From Sipunculus nudus (lineage: Eukaryota > Annelida > Sipuncula > Golfingiida > Sipunculidae), in the NCBI GenBank assembly GCA_026874595.1, contig CM049317.1, positions 33,284,901-33,348,900 of the forward strand: DNA of 64,000 nt, read 5' to 3'. Shown in pieces: positions 12,801 through 24,612 of the stretch. Below the pieces are notes generated by a model. The model was not told the DNA's origin and did not search any database. It was given only the letters and a program-made list of their open reading frames with translations. How positions within the stretch are numbered: the stretch's first letter is position 1; each line of letters opens with the position of its first letter. Position numbers and translations under genes: made by a program.

Positions 12801-13368
12801 AAAACTATTACATCTTATGTCTTACACTAATATCTCGAAACCGATTTTTCATTTTCCGGAATTGGCCGCTAGGGGGCGGTGCACTCAAACTTGCACAACA
12901 TATCATTTTTTGGCCATATCTCCAAAACTATTAACCTCATTTACATAAACTATAGCTTATTATCTTCCTCTTAGGTTTCTTCATAACATGATTAAGTCAT
13001 CTGTTCTCAATCTTGGGTCAGTATGTGTGTCTGTTTGTCAGTTGTCCTCAATTTCGCCTGCTTCCTGGTTCTTGCGTCTCACATGTAGCATTCTACTGGC
13101 CACAGTTTTGCAGGAATCGTTTTGTAAATTACACCTGTCATATATCGTGATGATATCTGGAAGTCCTATGTTTATTATTCAAATAAGTCAAAGGTCAAGG
13201 TCAAGGTGATCAAAATATATCAAAATCTTATTTTCTTTAGAACTTTGTTAATATTGGTTCTTTCTTCACAAACTATGGATAATTTTCTTTCACTTTGACA
13301 CTGCTCGTTCATCTGACTAATTTTACATCATTTCCGGCAAGCGCGTGACCTCAGGTCATCTAGTTTGC
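9865..13368. repeat. Satellite-rich element with about 331-bp units, in the loop between two inverted Gypsy tails
   Basis: Begins GCTTGCCGGAAAT and nearly ends with the reverse complement ATTTCCGGCAAGC (13330-13342). Flanked by similar GCTAGTTTTTGTT / GCTAGTTTTTTTGTT (9852-9864; 13368-13382). 9863-10590 is duplicated at 11571-12270. Inside, about 331-bp tandem units each contain CCGCTAGGGGGCG (10516, 10847, 12202, 12535, 12866). Short frames rich in CLSVCLFV come from a TGTC/TGTT tract and are not genes. Confidence 0.75.
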
Positions 13369-13381
13369 TAGTTTTTTTGTT

Positions 13382-13585
13382 GATGTAATAAGCACAGACT
13401 CTGATGAAATTGCCATACAAATTCCTGAGGTCATTGAATCCTCAATTAACTTAATTGATGTTCAATATGTAAGTGTGGAGACTAATGCAGTTAGTTCTTC
13501 AACAGGAGATAGTGCCTCTGGACTTAGACGATCAGACCGAATCAGAAAGCCTCCATTATGGTACCGGTCTGGAGACTATGTCTGA
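13382..13585 (+). pseudogene. pol: Gypsy pol 3' tail (right, plus)
   Basis: Inverted counterpart of the left tail. Frame starts DVISTDSDE and ends WYRSGDYV, TGA at 13583. Only the tail beyond the integrase is present; the core is cut by the satellite element. The right LTR begins about 105 bases downstream after GGGAGGG. Confidence 0.75.
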
Positions 13586-13690
13586 AATTAGGCCGATTAA
13601 TATGGCCATGTTCTCGCCTTAAAGAAGCCAAGCGTTCTTTTGGCTTAACTTTAGTTGTCGAGTCGACGACTTTTTCGAACTGAGGGAGGG

Positions 13691-15166
13691 TGTAACACGG
13701 GGAAATAAACCCCCATGTTTTTTTTTATTCGTTTTGTCTGTCAATCCGAAGTGACACTCAAGTAAAGTCCCTCCAGGTCAAGGGTCATTCAACGGTTTCC
13801 CTTGCGTAGTATGGCCTGCATACGTGGCCGGCGGAAAGCCTGGGATAAAGAATACGATGTTTTGTCGGACCGGTTTTGGGGTGGTTTGGGCAATGAGGCG
13901 TGACAGCTCCGGAACATCCACAAGGTCTCGGAACTGTCACGTCAGTCCAACCTTGCTCCTCTTGTTGGCAACAAGATGACGACGGTCTTTCTTCTTCAGG
14001 TAGGAACCGTATATTATTGCCCCGATACCCTAAAGTGAAGGAATAATTAATATTAATGAATGTTTCAAGGCCTAGAATGTCAGTTTAATCCCAATATATT
14101 AGTTTCGCATTTCTTGTATGTTTAAGAATACATAGAATATGTCCGTTTTTTTTTTCCCATGCGTATCATATATTTTTAAGAACTAGAACAGTCAGTTTTC
14201 CTGTTTAGGCATCTCGTATATTGCGCCCATTTATATGTTGGGTCAACTGCAAGGGTTTAGTATAAATTTTCCAGTCTATTTTCCTTAAAAATCGGCCATT
14301 CGCCCAAGCAGGCTGGTAAGCACGTGTCTCGTCTCTCTTGTTCTCCCCCCCCCCCCCCCCCCCCGCTGCAGGAATATCTTTAGCGTCCGTTTCGGTCGGT
14401 ATGCCGTCAACCGTTCACACCAGGGGTTATTCCAGCCACAACTAATAACTAGTTGTACATTGACAGAACCGCCTGCCAATTATTATTATAGATTATTAAA
14501 TTTGTTTAGTCTCATAAATATATAAATAAGTTTAGTTCGAATGCATCGATTAAGCCAGTAGTCAACAGTACCGCCATCTGACAGTCAAGAGTAAACCTAG
14601 TGTACAAATCACTCTTTCATCCCCGCGTTTCGCATACGGGATGTATGTATTATTATTACAAAAGGTTTATGTAAATTCCTTCTATTGGAATTCCATCCAA
14701 AACAGTCTTATTATGTCTATTCTTTCCAAAATAGTCCTCATTTTAAATGTTAAATATTAACACGAAAGGGGCAAACAAATTCTTTTATTATTATTAATGA
14801 TTATCAATTACGGTTCAAGTGAACCCCTCAAAGCGAATGTGTCAATTTGAAGTATTATAGTCCTGTTAAACGATGCTGCTGGTGCTGCCATCTGACCGCC
14901 GTGGTTTGTACTAATCCGCCTTCCAGCTTCTATTTTGTTGATGCATTTTTGTTTACCTTCCGCCAACCAAAGAAGTGCGCTTAAAAGAGCACTGTACAAA
15001 GTGATGCCGGTTTAGCTGTATGGATTCACGGCTCTAGCTCGCTTCGACGCCTCCATTTCACCTCTATTGGTAATTTGTAAGATCCTGGTGTGTTTACTTT
15101 TGGGTCAGCTTAACTTCTAGCACGATTCCTCCGCGCTCAGCCCCCTCACTGCATGCGCCAAAGACA
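13691..15166 (+). mobile_element. Right long terminal repeat of the Gypsy element
   Basis: About 1476 bases, from TGTAACACGG to CAAAGACA, with a purine-rich GAGGGAGGG immediately upstream and gag downstream. Matches the left LTR in inverted orientation along its length. pol tail upstream and gag downstream of a single LTR implies two elements fused at a shared LTR. No obvious primer-binding site follows; instead 15167-15290 holds a degenerate repeat (AAGTAACTGTACKTTCC twice). Confidence 0.72.
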
Positions 15167-15306
15167 GTTAGTATAAAGTAACTGTACTTTCCATGTAATA
15201 TTCAGTATTAGGCAATATTAAGTAAATAGAGAGTAACTGTACGTTCCAGGAAATATTTAGGATAAAGTAACAGTCCCTAGCCATGACGTATCCTCGCACC
15301 TTGGTA

Positions 15307-15960
15307 GTATAATCCCTACCCGAGGATGTGAAGAGGGCCGATCTTGAGGCACACTTCGGTTCTGTCGGCACTGTTGAGGCGATTTTGGTGTCCACCGACA
15401 CATGGTATGTAGTGTTCGCTTCTTCCACTAGTGTCGCCACTGCCGAGGGCACCTTGAGTTCGGTTAAGTTGTCGGCCCAAGTAGAGCCGGTTAAACTTCT
15501 TCTGTCTCCTGCAGTAGAGTCAGATGAACCTATTATAACCACGTTGTTGGACTCTGACCCCCTAGATAACCTTCTAGATACACTCAGCCCTGCGAATTTG
15601 GCTAAATTAAAATCCAAGCTTGATGGCAGAGTGGCTGGGGAACAAGCCCCTCCAGTACATACGTATACAGTTACCCAACGTCCTCGTCTCCCGACTTTTT
15701 CCAGAGATCCAGGAAAGGATCTGTCATATAGCCTATGGCGATTCCAAGTTCAAGGCCTTCTGGATAACCCCCACTATCATAGAAGTGAGGTGGAGGAGGT
15801 GGTAAGGCTGGCCCTTCGAGGTACAGCCGCAGAAATTCTTGTATGCTCTGATCCCGGAACATATGTCGTTAGTTTACTTCAGCAATTCGATTTAATGTTT
15901 GGGGAAGTAGTAGACTTTAATTTTCTGCGTGGGCAGTACTACAGTGCTCAGCAGCTTTAA
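15307..15960 (+). pseudogene. gag: Gypsy gag, truncated (PNMA/Ty3-type)
   Basis: Open frame from about 15314 (LPEDVKRADLEAHFG...) to TAA at 15958. The first part resembles the RRM-like N-terminus of PNMA-family Gag (EAILVSTDTWYVVF). After a linker, PRLPTFSRDPGKD...YSLWRFQV and RLALRGTAAEIL match the start of the Ty3/Gypsy capsid region. It stops soon after GQYYSAQQ, so the rest of the capsid and the CCHC zinc knuckle are missing. No ATG is evident at the start of the frame; an alternative start or decay is possible. Downstream is the damaged pol. Confidence 0.72.
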
Positions 15961-16129
15961 CACTACCACCCCTTTTGTAATAGGGCAAAACATAATAAAA
16001 CCTTGTGTCCGACAACTAAGGGCAATCAAGGGGCCAAGGTTTGTTCAAACCGCAGGGCTATCTGATCCCTGGCGATTGGCTTGCAAAAACCATTGTCTTT
16101 CCAATTGTATAACATCCAAACCACTAGGT

Positions 16130-16892
16130 AGAGTAATGTGCAACAAACAGGTCCTCATACCTTCCCATCATAGCTGTTTCGTACCCGGAGTAACACGAAC
16201 ATGTACTTGTGAAAACCAGCATAGTCACCGAACCAGAAGGTCAGTTACCTGCCGGACTAGTTTCGGATCCCATATTCATGCAGGTAAATTTTAAAAACAA
16301 AACCAGTAAACGGGTCGATGTTAAAATTTCCAATCTGACAGTTAGTCCAATTACTATTCCAGCGAAAGCTTAGCTTTGTTCGCTACAGGTTGCCTCAGTA
16401 ATACCTTCATTTACTCAGGATTCTGTCCCTGTCCCTGTCCCTGAAGGCGTCAATGACCAATTTAATATCGGAACCTCATTGTCCGAGGAAGAGCGTTGTA
16501 AAGTTTTAAGTCTCTTAAATACTTGGACATCTGTCTTCTCTGTTAATGAATCAGACATTGGCCGAACTGATAAAATCAAACACCGGATTGTCTTAACCGA
16601 TAAAACAACCTTTAAAGAACCTTATCGGAGAATCCCTCCTCATCTATACGAGGAAGTCAGGTGCCACCTTAATGAAATGCTGGAGGCAGGGGTAATTCGC
16701 GAAAGTTCTAGTCCAATTGCTTCTGCCATAGTCCTTGTCCGCAAGCCTGATGGCAAATTAAGATTTTGCGTGGACTATCGTAAATTGAATGCCCGCATGG
16801 TCCGTGATTCGCATTCTCTACCTCGGATCGATGACATGTTAGACTCTCTAGTCGGCAGTAACTTTTTCTCCTCTCTCGATCTTGGGGCCGGC
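16130..16892 (+). pseudogene. pol: Gypsy pol fragment: protease-RT linker and N-terminal reverse transcriptase
   Basis: A short piece (PGVTRTCTCENQ) shifts frame near 16220 to TEPEGQLPAGLVSDPI and then VKISNLTVSPITIPAKA, with an in-frame TAG at about 16371. The frame then stays open through LSEEERCKVL to the RT finger/palm region (VIRESSSP, VLVRKPDGKLRFCVDYRKLN, LPRIDDMLD, FFSSLDL). This is diagnostic for Ty3/Gypsy RT. It stops before the catalytic YxDD block: at 16892 it joins duplication fragment A'. No protease active site was found. Confidence 0.85.
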
Positions 16893-17664
16893 TAATGGAA
16901 TGCAAACTCAAGATAAGGTACTTGTGTACTGTAGTAAAATGCAAAGAAAATTTACAGTTTATAATAATAATAAACATCATTCCTAAAAAAATATATATAT
17001 ATTTATATACTGTTGCTGCACTTAGAAAAACTTCTTACTGTCTGAAAATATATACCCATGCACAGTAGCATTAATTCGTGGATACTAAAAGGTTCTGTCA
17101 ATCCTGAGTGTAGCATTTATAGGAGACCTGTTCTTACTTTTAAACCGAAATAACAAAGGGCATCTTAATATATAACTAATGGAGTTGTTCCTCAGGAACC
17201 ACTGAATCACAGAGATCCTTTGTACTCGTTGAATAGCAGCGATTTGTATGTTTTCTTTAGTTTCATTCAGATCAAGCATATCCTTCTATGTGCGACCCCT
17301 TCATATTTGATAAATCCCCAAACGGGTTTAAGAATTAAGGTTAAAAGAATAATCATTGCCCCTGACTACTGGTTGTTTCATGCAGTCTTGGCTGTACACT
17401 GAAACGCTGAATATGCATTATGGGTAAACTGCCATACAAAATTTGAAATAAGTTTATACTTCTTTTATTAAGGCCTTTCTCTGATTCACCACTGACAATA
17501 CCTTAAATGTATTCCTTTTTATGGGACTTGGGTTTAAACACGTGGATACCTTTATGTCTACATTTTTGTATCACGAAGGTACATATACGTGTATAAAGAT
17601 AAATAACAATGCAAAGATCCGTATTACAATTGGGACATTCAGCTTTATAAAGAATCAGGCTTAC

Positions 17665-17720
<56 letters not shown>

Positions 17721-17722
17721 AC
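16893..17722. repeat. Segmental duplication, copy A' fragment
   Basis: Starts exactly where the Gypsy reverse-transcriptase frame breaks. 16893-16980 repeats the end of copy A (3183-3280, same bases duplicated). The rest (about 17000-17722) matches copy B at 37075-37765, with about 800 bases of copy B missing in between. Ends in a TA microsatellite. No gene is supported in it. Confidence 0.78.
17669..17721. repeat. (TA)n microsatellite
   Basis: End of duplication fragment A'; the matching tract in copy B is 37716-37763. Confidence 0.9.
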
Positions 17723-19590
17723 AGGGCGAATTCACAGACCCTGTTTTCGTAACAATTAAGGAACGCAAGGTTGTTTACCGTGTACTTAAGTCCGTGCGTG
17801 CGTTCCACACGAATGACCCTTTCAGTTAGCCTTGAGCCAACTGTAGAGAAGACAATTCAAAGTCGGTAAAACAAACGCTTTTCAAGTTAGTGGCTCGTGG
17901 TCATCTGTTGCTATTCCGTCGTAAACCTTGCTCCGATGTGACTGCATAAAGGTTACAGGAGGCACACTTGAGTATTTCGGTAGAGTATAAGCTTTTGCTA
18001 TAGGTAGGCTATGCACATAATTAACTTAAAACAAATGTTTAAGCTTGTAATAAAACCAGTAATAATTTAATCTAAGTTAAAACCAGTACAAATGTTAAAC
18101 AGGCACCGACTTATATTCGTTGTTTGAATACCGCAATGCGCTACGCTGTAATATTTTCTTCGCTTAATTCTAAGGTATTATACTGTATAAGGTTAAGATA
18201 ACATACCGGGCTTTATAAGCCCAGAAAGTTGTATGTAATATTATTTACGTTAAACGGTGTATGTAATGTAGGCAACATTGGCAGTTTTTTTTCAAGGTAC
18301 AAATATATTATTGCTACAGCCGTACGTCTTGCAATGAGTACCACCAAGCATGTGGCCGTCATGAGGGTTCTTACCGTCATATCAACACAGTTTAGCCTCT
18401 ATCCTCTCTTGATAGGGTATGACTTGTGCAATATTGTTCAGGCATAGTATCTATGCGATATTGCGATATAAGGCAATATATCTTGTTAATTGTTGCTGCA
18501 ATAATAATATCTCAGTTGAATTTCTTATGTCAACGGTATAAAACGTTCATATATTTTTTTAAGAAACTATAATAGAACCGGTCTTTTTAACAATAAAACA
18601 TAACAATAACGATGTACTTAGCACTATAATTGAATCGGTCTGTTGAACATTAATGGTGTACTTAACACTTCCTATTTCATGTATTGCATCAGGGTTTTTT
18701 CTACTATATGAATAAACTGGTCGTCACATACGCTTGGCCTTGGCAGTCTGATTTTCACGCCTGGTTTTCCCCGTGGTGTTCCTCGTTACATTGGAGCCCC
18801 CAGTGAGATACTGTGGTTGCCTTTATATTGGCGGGGCTGAATTTTCGCGGTTTTTATATTTTTATAAGTTTCACGGGGTTCCTTTTTCGCGCTCTATCAT
18901 TGATCTAGTAGTATATTTCATTATCAAAAATAGTTTCATTTACCGGTGATTTCACTATTATCTAGGTCTCCTATTTCTCTGCCCGGATATCGCATGTTCG
19001 AACATTCACAGACGGCTGAGCCGACGCCTGCGGGAAGCATTGACCCCGCTAGCTGTAATTAGTTCAGGGCCGAGGCTCATTAAAAACAACTCAAATGTTA
19101 TTACGGTGTGTCGAGAAACCATTCTGTAACTACAAAACGGTATATATTAAGTTTGTTTAGGGAACTGTCTTGATAAGGGTATCTTACTCCTGTTAATTAA
19201 AAGTCGAGTCGTAATCACCTGCTCAACCAACAAGGGACGCCTATAGGTAGCAGGTAGTATTTGTCAAGGATCAAGGAGGAGCCAGGGAAAAAGACACTGT
19301 GACTTCTGTAGACTGTCCACAACTCAGGTTGTCGCCGTACAAGGAGGCATCTATGTTGTGTATGTCAGGACGTTCTCGGCAAGTCGATGAAAAAAAAAAA
19401 AAACATAACGGCTAGCATTCGTTCGATGAACATTCCTTTTGTGTATTGTGAATACTCAATACGACAATCATGCATTTTATATAAAGAAAAGGTTATTTCT
19501 GCATATAGGCGTACTAAAAAAAGAACAGACTGTTAGCAGTAAAGTGAGAATATACTGGTTCCAAATTGTTAGTGTGCATATCATCTTTTG
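17723..19590. other. No supported gene; possible LTR remnant
   Basis: Noncoding. A candidate LTR end lies near 18795 (…CTCGTTACA followed by TTGGAGCCCCCAGTGAGAT, which looks like a primer-binding position), with AATAAA at about 18711. This would fit the Gypsy integrase fragment further right, but no matching second LTR was found. Confidence 0.3.
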
Positions 19591-19593
19591 TTA

Positions 19594-19913
19594 TCCGTCT
19601 TATCAAAGCTCTTTACTTTGATGATAAACATAAACTGGCCAATAAATGGGAGGAAGAGCCTTATATTGTAATGAATCGGCCAAACACAAGGGTCCCAGTT
19701 TTTAAGGTGAGGCGTGAAGACAAAACAGGAGACATGAAAACATTATACAGAAACATGCTTTTACCGATTGGCCCTTTACCCATACCACCAGATGAATTGG
19801 AACCCCTTTACGGTCCTGCAAGGGGAGAAGGTGACTTGTTGAAATGTGATAGGACAGGCTCTAAGGCTAAGATTGGAAGGATGACAGTGGTGAAGAAAGT
19901 GACATCTGGTTGA
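19594..19913 (+). pseudogene. pol: Second Gypsy remnant: integrase C-terminal domain
   Basis: Frame reads RLIKALYFDDKHKLANKWEE, then VMNRPNTRVPVFKVRRED and LYRNMLLPIGPLPIP, the typical C-terminal integrase (chromodomain-like/GPY-type) region of Ty3/Gypsy. It ends at TGA 19911. The sequence differs clearly from the 9.2-9.9 kb copy, so it is a different family. Acidic/Ser-rich pol tail sequence continues, broken by stops, to about 20190. Nothing upstream of 19590 encodes the rest of integrase. Confidence 0.8.
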
Positions 19914-20194
19914 TGATCACTAATAAAGGTTCTAGTGATAATATAGATCCCTCTCAAATTGGAATAGAACCTCAAAGTAGTGAGACTGCTTCGCTTCATT
20001 AGCGTTCATCTGAGCAGTTGGATAGTAACACAAAAGATCGGGTAGATGATGGTGCAGCCGGCAGTGATAATAATATGGCGGCCAACAGGGCTGATCAAAA
20101 CCAAACTACTTGGTCTGAAACATCAAGTAACGCAAGCTCAAACGACGACCAAACTTTCCAACCAGTGGCCCAAGGGCGATGATGCTCAGCTGAA

Positions 20195-22071
20195 TTCAAG
20201 GAACTTTGAACAATGACATAAATACCTTAAAGTTATCTCTAGCCTGGCTACCTTGCCAAGTCAAGTCATACGAAAGTTCGCACTTGCAAGGAATTAAAAT
20301 TGAAATCACCAGAAGAATGACAAATCCGTTATTTTTATGTTTATTTTCATATGTGTTTCTAGTGAAATGTTTAAATTAAAGAAAATAATATGAAAACTTT
20401 TTTTTTTAGAATATGTATCTCTATTTTGTGATCTAACAATTACAATTATATCCTACTAATCGAGAGATGATATTCTCTCAAGGGCAAAACGATATCCCCA
20501 TTGATATTATAATTGTTCGGCCAGTTCAACAGTCAGTGATTAACATGATCTCCCTCAAACCTTTGAAATGACAGGGAAACAAATTGCTTTGACCGTTTAG
20601 TGACAAATTGCATTTAAAAGATTAAAACAAACAAATCTTAATGACACTCTATGGTGCAAGTGCATAGCCAAAGGCGAACTGTGTATGTCTTCCAATCCAG
20701 TAAATTTACTTGACACTGGACTCCTAGGGTTTTGTTTGAGACATAATCCCTGAACCTCTAAGTCAAACCAGGTTAGAATTTTGCCATGAAAACTAATATG
20801 ATCACGCGAGTCATGATACAAGTCATAATAGAACACCCATCTCAGGGTCGGATCAAAGTAGTTGCTATTGGGAAGTATCTGACATAGAGGCGCTCATAGT
20901 CGTGTTATATTTGCTAAATAATGAAGAAACATGTCGTTACATGATTAATTACATTAAATACCTCCTTTCTTCTCTATGGCACTAAAACACACAAAGCTGT
21001 CAAGCCGTCATGACGGACACAGAGACAAATTTTCTGAGTAAATAAATAGCTAGTTTCCGTCAGAGAAAGTGTATTTATTTAGAAATCTCAGAAATGTTAA
21101 CAGTATAAACAGAGGCAACTCAGAATGAATATCTTACGGCTCTGCTTCACAGTTAGTCCTGACATAAAGGCAAACTGCAATATCTATTATTTATGTATGC
21201 AAAATGCTGTAGGTCAATTTACTGCTCTTGCCTTGATTTATTATGTTAATTTGTTGGAAATATTTGCATGGAAATATTTCAGCAAACAATTTAGCCCTCT
21301 CTCAGCCGAAGGATCTTTTATATTTCGTGAAAGAAAGAGAATTTGGCCAGAAGGGCAGATACGGCGGCCTAGTTTCTACGATATCACAAGTGACTTAGGC
21401 ACCGATATAACAAAAACTTAAAAATAAAAATATACTGCATAAAATGACTTGTCGCCCTTTTCTTTTTTCAAACGGAGACATGCAAAAACATATATTTAAA
21501 CAACTAGCCGAGAACCCATGCCTGCATTCATGTCATGTGTGACATTCAGCTTGCAACATCCGAGTTTTGGTTTATATATCAGCCCCCGATACCAGACACA
21601 TGGAATAATAAGGAAGATTAACCAATCAGGGTTCGATAACTGCGTGGATATGCGACAAAACAGTACTCAAAACCATCAACAAGGCATTAATTGTTTCTGC
21701 GGACAGTTGGTAGCAATGGGACATGTAACGGCTAACTAAAGGACGGAATAACACCTTTATGTGACCACGCCCCATTCCAATCGTAGTTGGATGCCAGACA
21801 TGTTTTTTTTTCAGCTAAAAGACTTCACACTTCATTAATCACTTCATAAAAACAAAACTGATCACGGTTGGTCTTATCAGAAATACACCTTGTGTTTTTT
21901 AATAACAAATTTTACCAATTGCTTTGATACAGGGTGAGGAAAAGTATTCATATCTTTGGAATTTGCAAAGCTATGTAAATAAATAACACACCAAATGAAA
22001 GCTATAAATGTCTACTTTCAAATTATATCAAACTTGTTTTAAAACAGGTATTATATAAGATGTTATAACTA

Positions 22072-22137
<66 letters not shown>

Positions 22138-24612
22138 GTATGTACCGGAAAATTGCAATTTCGGTGCAAGTACATTTCAAAACAGGATGATATTTTACAG
22201 AAAGCTACCACTTTCATACTGCTACCAGGCATGCTTATTATCTAAATACATACACGTGTAAAAAAACATCGATAGCAATTGTCACCTGTTTGGTACCGGT
22301 GAACCCTCTAGCTTATGTACTATATATTCACGTCTTGGGACTTCACAGACCTACCAAGCTGAAAAAGTTACATAAAATTATCCCTGTCATGAGCCTAAAT
22401 GCTGCATATCTTTTTCCATTGGGATCCTTCTTTTTTCGATTGATGGTGACCAAAGTTAAAGCATTTTACGAAACTTTTAGTGAAAATTAGTATATTCATT
22501 AGTACATACACCCTGAACTTATTCATTACTAATTTATTACTTACTTACTGTAGAATGTTGATATTCACCAATGAAATGATCCTGATAAAATAAGCTGGAA
22601 TATATGAGATGAAGTTTATGTAGGCAACCTGCAAAAAATTGTATTAATGAGGGAACTGAACATTCATGATTGACTATAATAACCAACCCGGTCATGCATT
22701 ATACAGGTATTAAGCTCTGATGTAAAATTTAGCAGGGGCAAAATTATCTTCAGCGTAAATTGGATCCTAACAAGGTGACAGCGAGTCGGTAGGCCTACAC
22801 GGGTCCCGCGTTATCGCTTAAGACAGATGTGTGATTAGGTGTGAGCCCCACGTCCGGGCAGAAAAAAAACGAGTCTGACACCGATGCGAAAACAACAGAC
22901 ACATGAATCACCACGCAAAGCTGTTGTTTTGGTAGAAGCGGTAACTACCCAGAAACTTCTGCGCATGCGCAACGAACGGTCATTGTATTCATGCCAACCT
23001 AAATAAATATGCAAGAAACATTTGTAAATGAAAGACAAACAGATTATCTAAGGGTAAAACAAGATCCCTTGCTACCTGCCGTGGATGTACGAATGGTGAC
23101 TGTCACTGTTCGTTTGTCTCCCCGTCACCCTGGATAAATCAGGAGTGTATGTACGCTTTTGCTTACGCTGTTGTTCCAAGAAAAATGTCATTGATTGTAT
23201 CGGACCGAGAAATGATTTTCCGTATCTTTCAAAGTCAACACGGATCACTATACATAGGGTACAATATGACTTCTTATATTTAATCACAAGCAGCTAATTG
23301 GGAGTTGTTTAGTTACCTTATAGTAAGATATTAAAACCGGCAAGGTGTCCCGTCTCAGTTAAGGAAAACGCAGGCTGTCTTTTTGGCAACCACTTCACCC
23401 GACCAGCCCTGCCACAACAACTGGTGTATCATACACACAGACACACAAAACAAGAATCCCGCCTCAAGTGACCTGTTGCTAACTGGCTTTTCTGGCAATC
23501 ACATCCATGCTGGATTGTAATCTGAACAGCCCTGTCACAACAGATGAACGGATGTGTCCCATGAATAAATCAAAATCCAACACGTCAGCAAATAAACTTA
23601 ATCACTGCATTATTATATACATCAACCCTAACACCTAATACTTCCAATACCTCGCACAGCTTGAATCGTATCTTGATGTGCGCTCTCTGATGATATCTGT
23701 GTACATATTTCATATTCAGAGAACATCACAGAATATATTCGTGTAGACGATGAGCGCAGTTCAAATATGGTTGCTTAATTAGTTAGACGGTGCATCCACA
23801 TGCCCGGAAGGAACGTAATATATATCCAACATACATTCACTATACCTAGCCTCAGCGTTTACAATTTCAGAGTAGGGACTTCCCCCGTGTCTGATTAGAA
23901 TCGCAAAGCGTACCAAGGTTTGTCACACCCCAAAGGAATGGAATTTCCAGATTCTTTAAACGGTGAACTAAACCGACTGAAGCACACAATGAAAATATAA
24001 TAAAATTAGACTTACAATTCTCCGGAGATTCATTCCACGCGCAAGCCACGACAATCGATTCATATGATTATACAAATTTACAGTTTTGCTTAATCCTGAC
24101 ACTCACCCTAACACAAATCACAGAAAGTTCACCTGACACCACTGCCGCTGGTCGCATACTGCTGCATGTGACTTGGGTATGTACTCGTCACGTTCAGGCG
24201 GTTTAACACTGTACACAAGACTCACAAGCGCTTCTCATCGCAAAAAAAAATGCTGGCTTGACACAGTGTCTACTCTTGAAGCCTCGCTTCTCTGAATCGC
24301 GGACAGATAAGCTCACATCCTTCTCTGTAGCATCTCTCTCAGAAAACGTCTGTCCCTATACAACCATCCTTGTTATATCCAGTAATCGGTAATATGTCAC
24401 TTCACACGACAATATTTGGTACCTTTCATACCGATTGGCGTATTAATTGCTTGACACATCAATCGCACTGAAATGGATGTGTGAGGGGACCATTTCTATC
24501 TCTAATGCCACGTATAAGCTTATTTTGAGAAAAGGTTTCCACTGACAGGAACCCATTCAGTCCGACATATTAATATTATTCGTATTCTCTGTAATTGTCG
24601 AAATAAGATGTA
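20195..24612. other. No supported gene
   Basis: AT-rich noncoding DNA. Contains a TA microsatellite at 22078-22131. Short frames (20597-20836, 21125-21421, 23072-23287) show no domains or signal peptides. Nothing else recognised. Confidence 0.5.
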
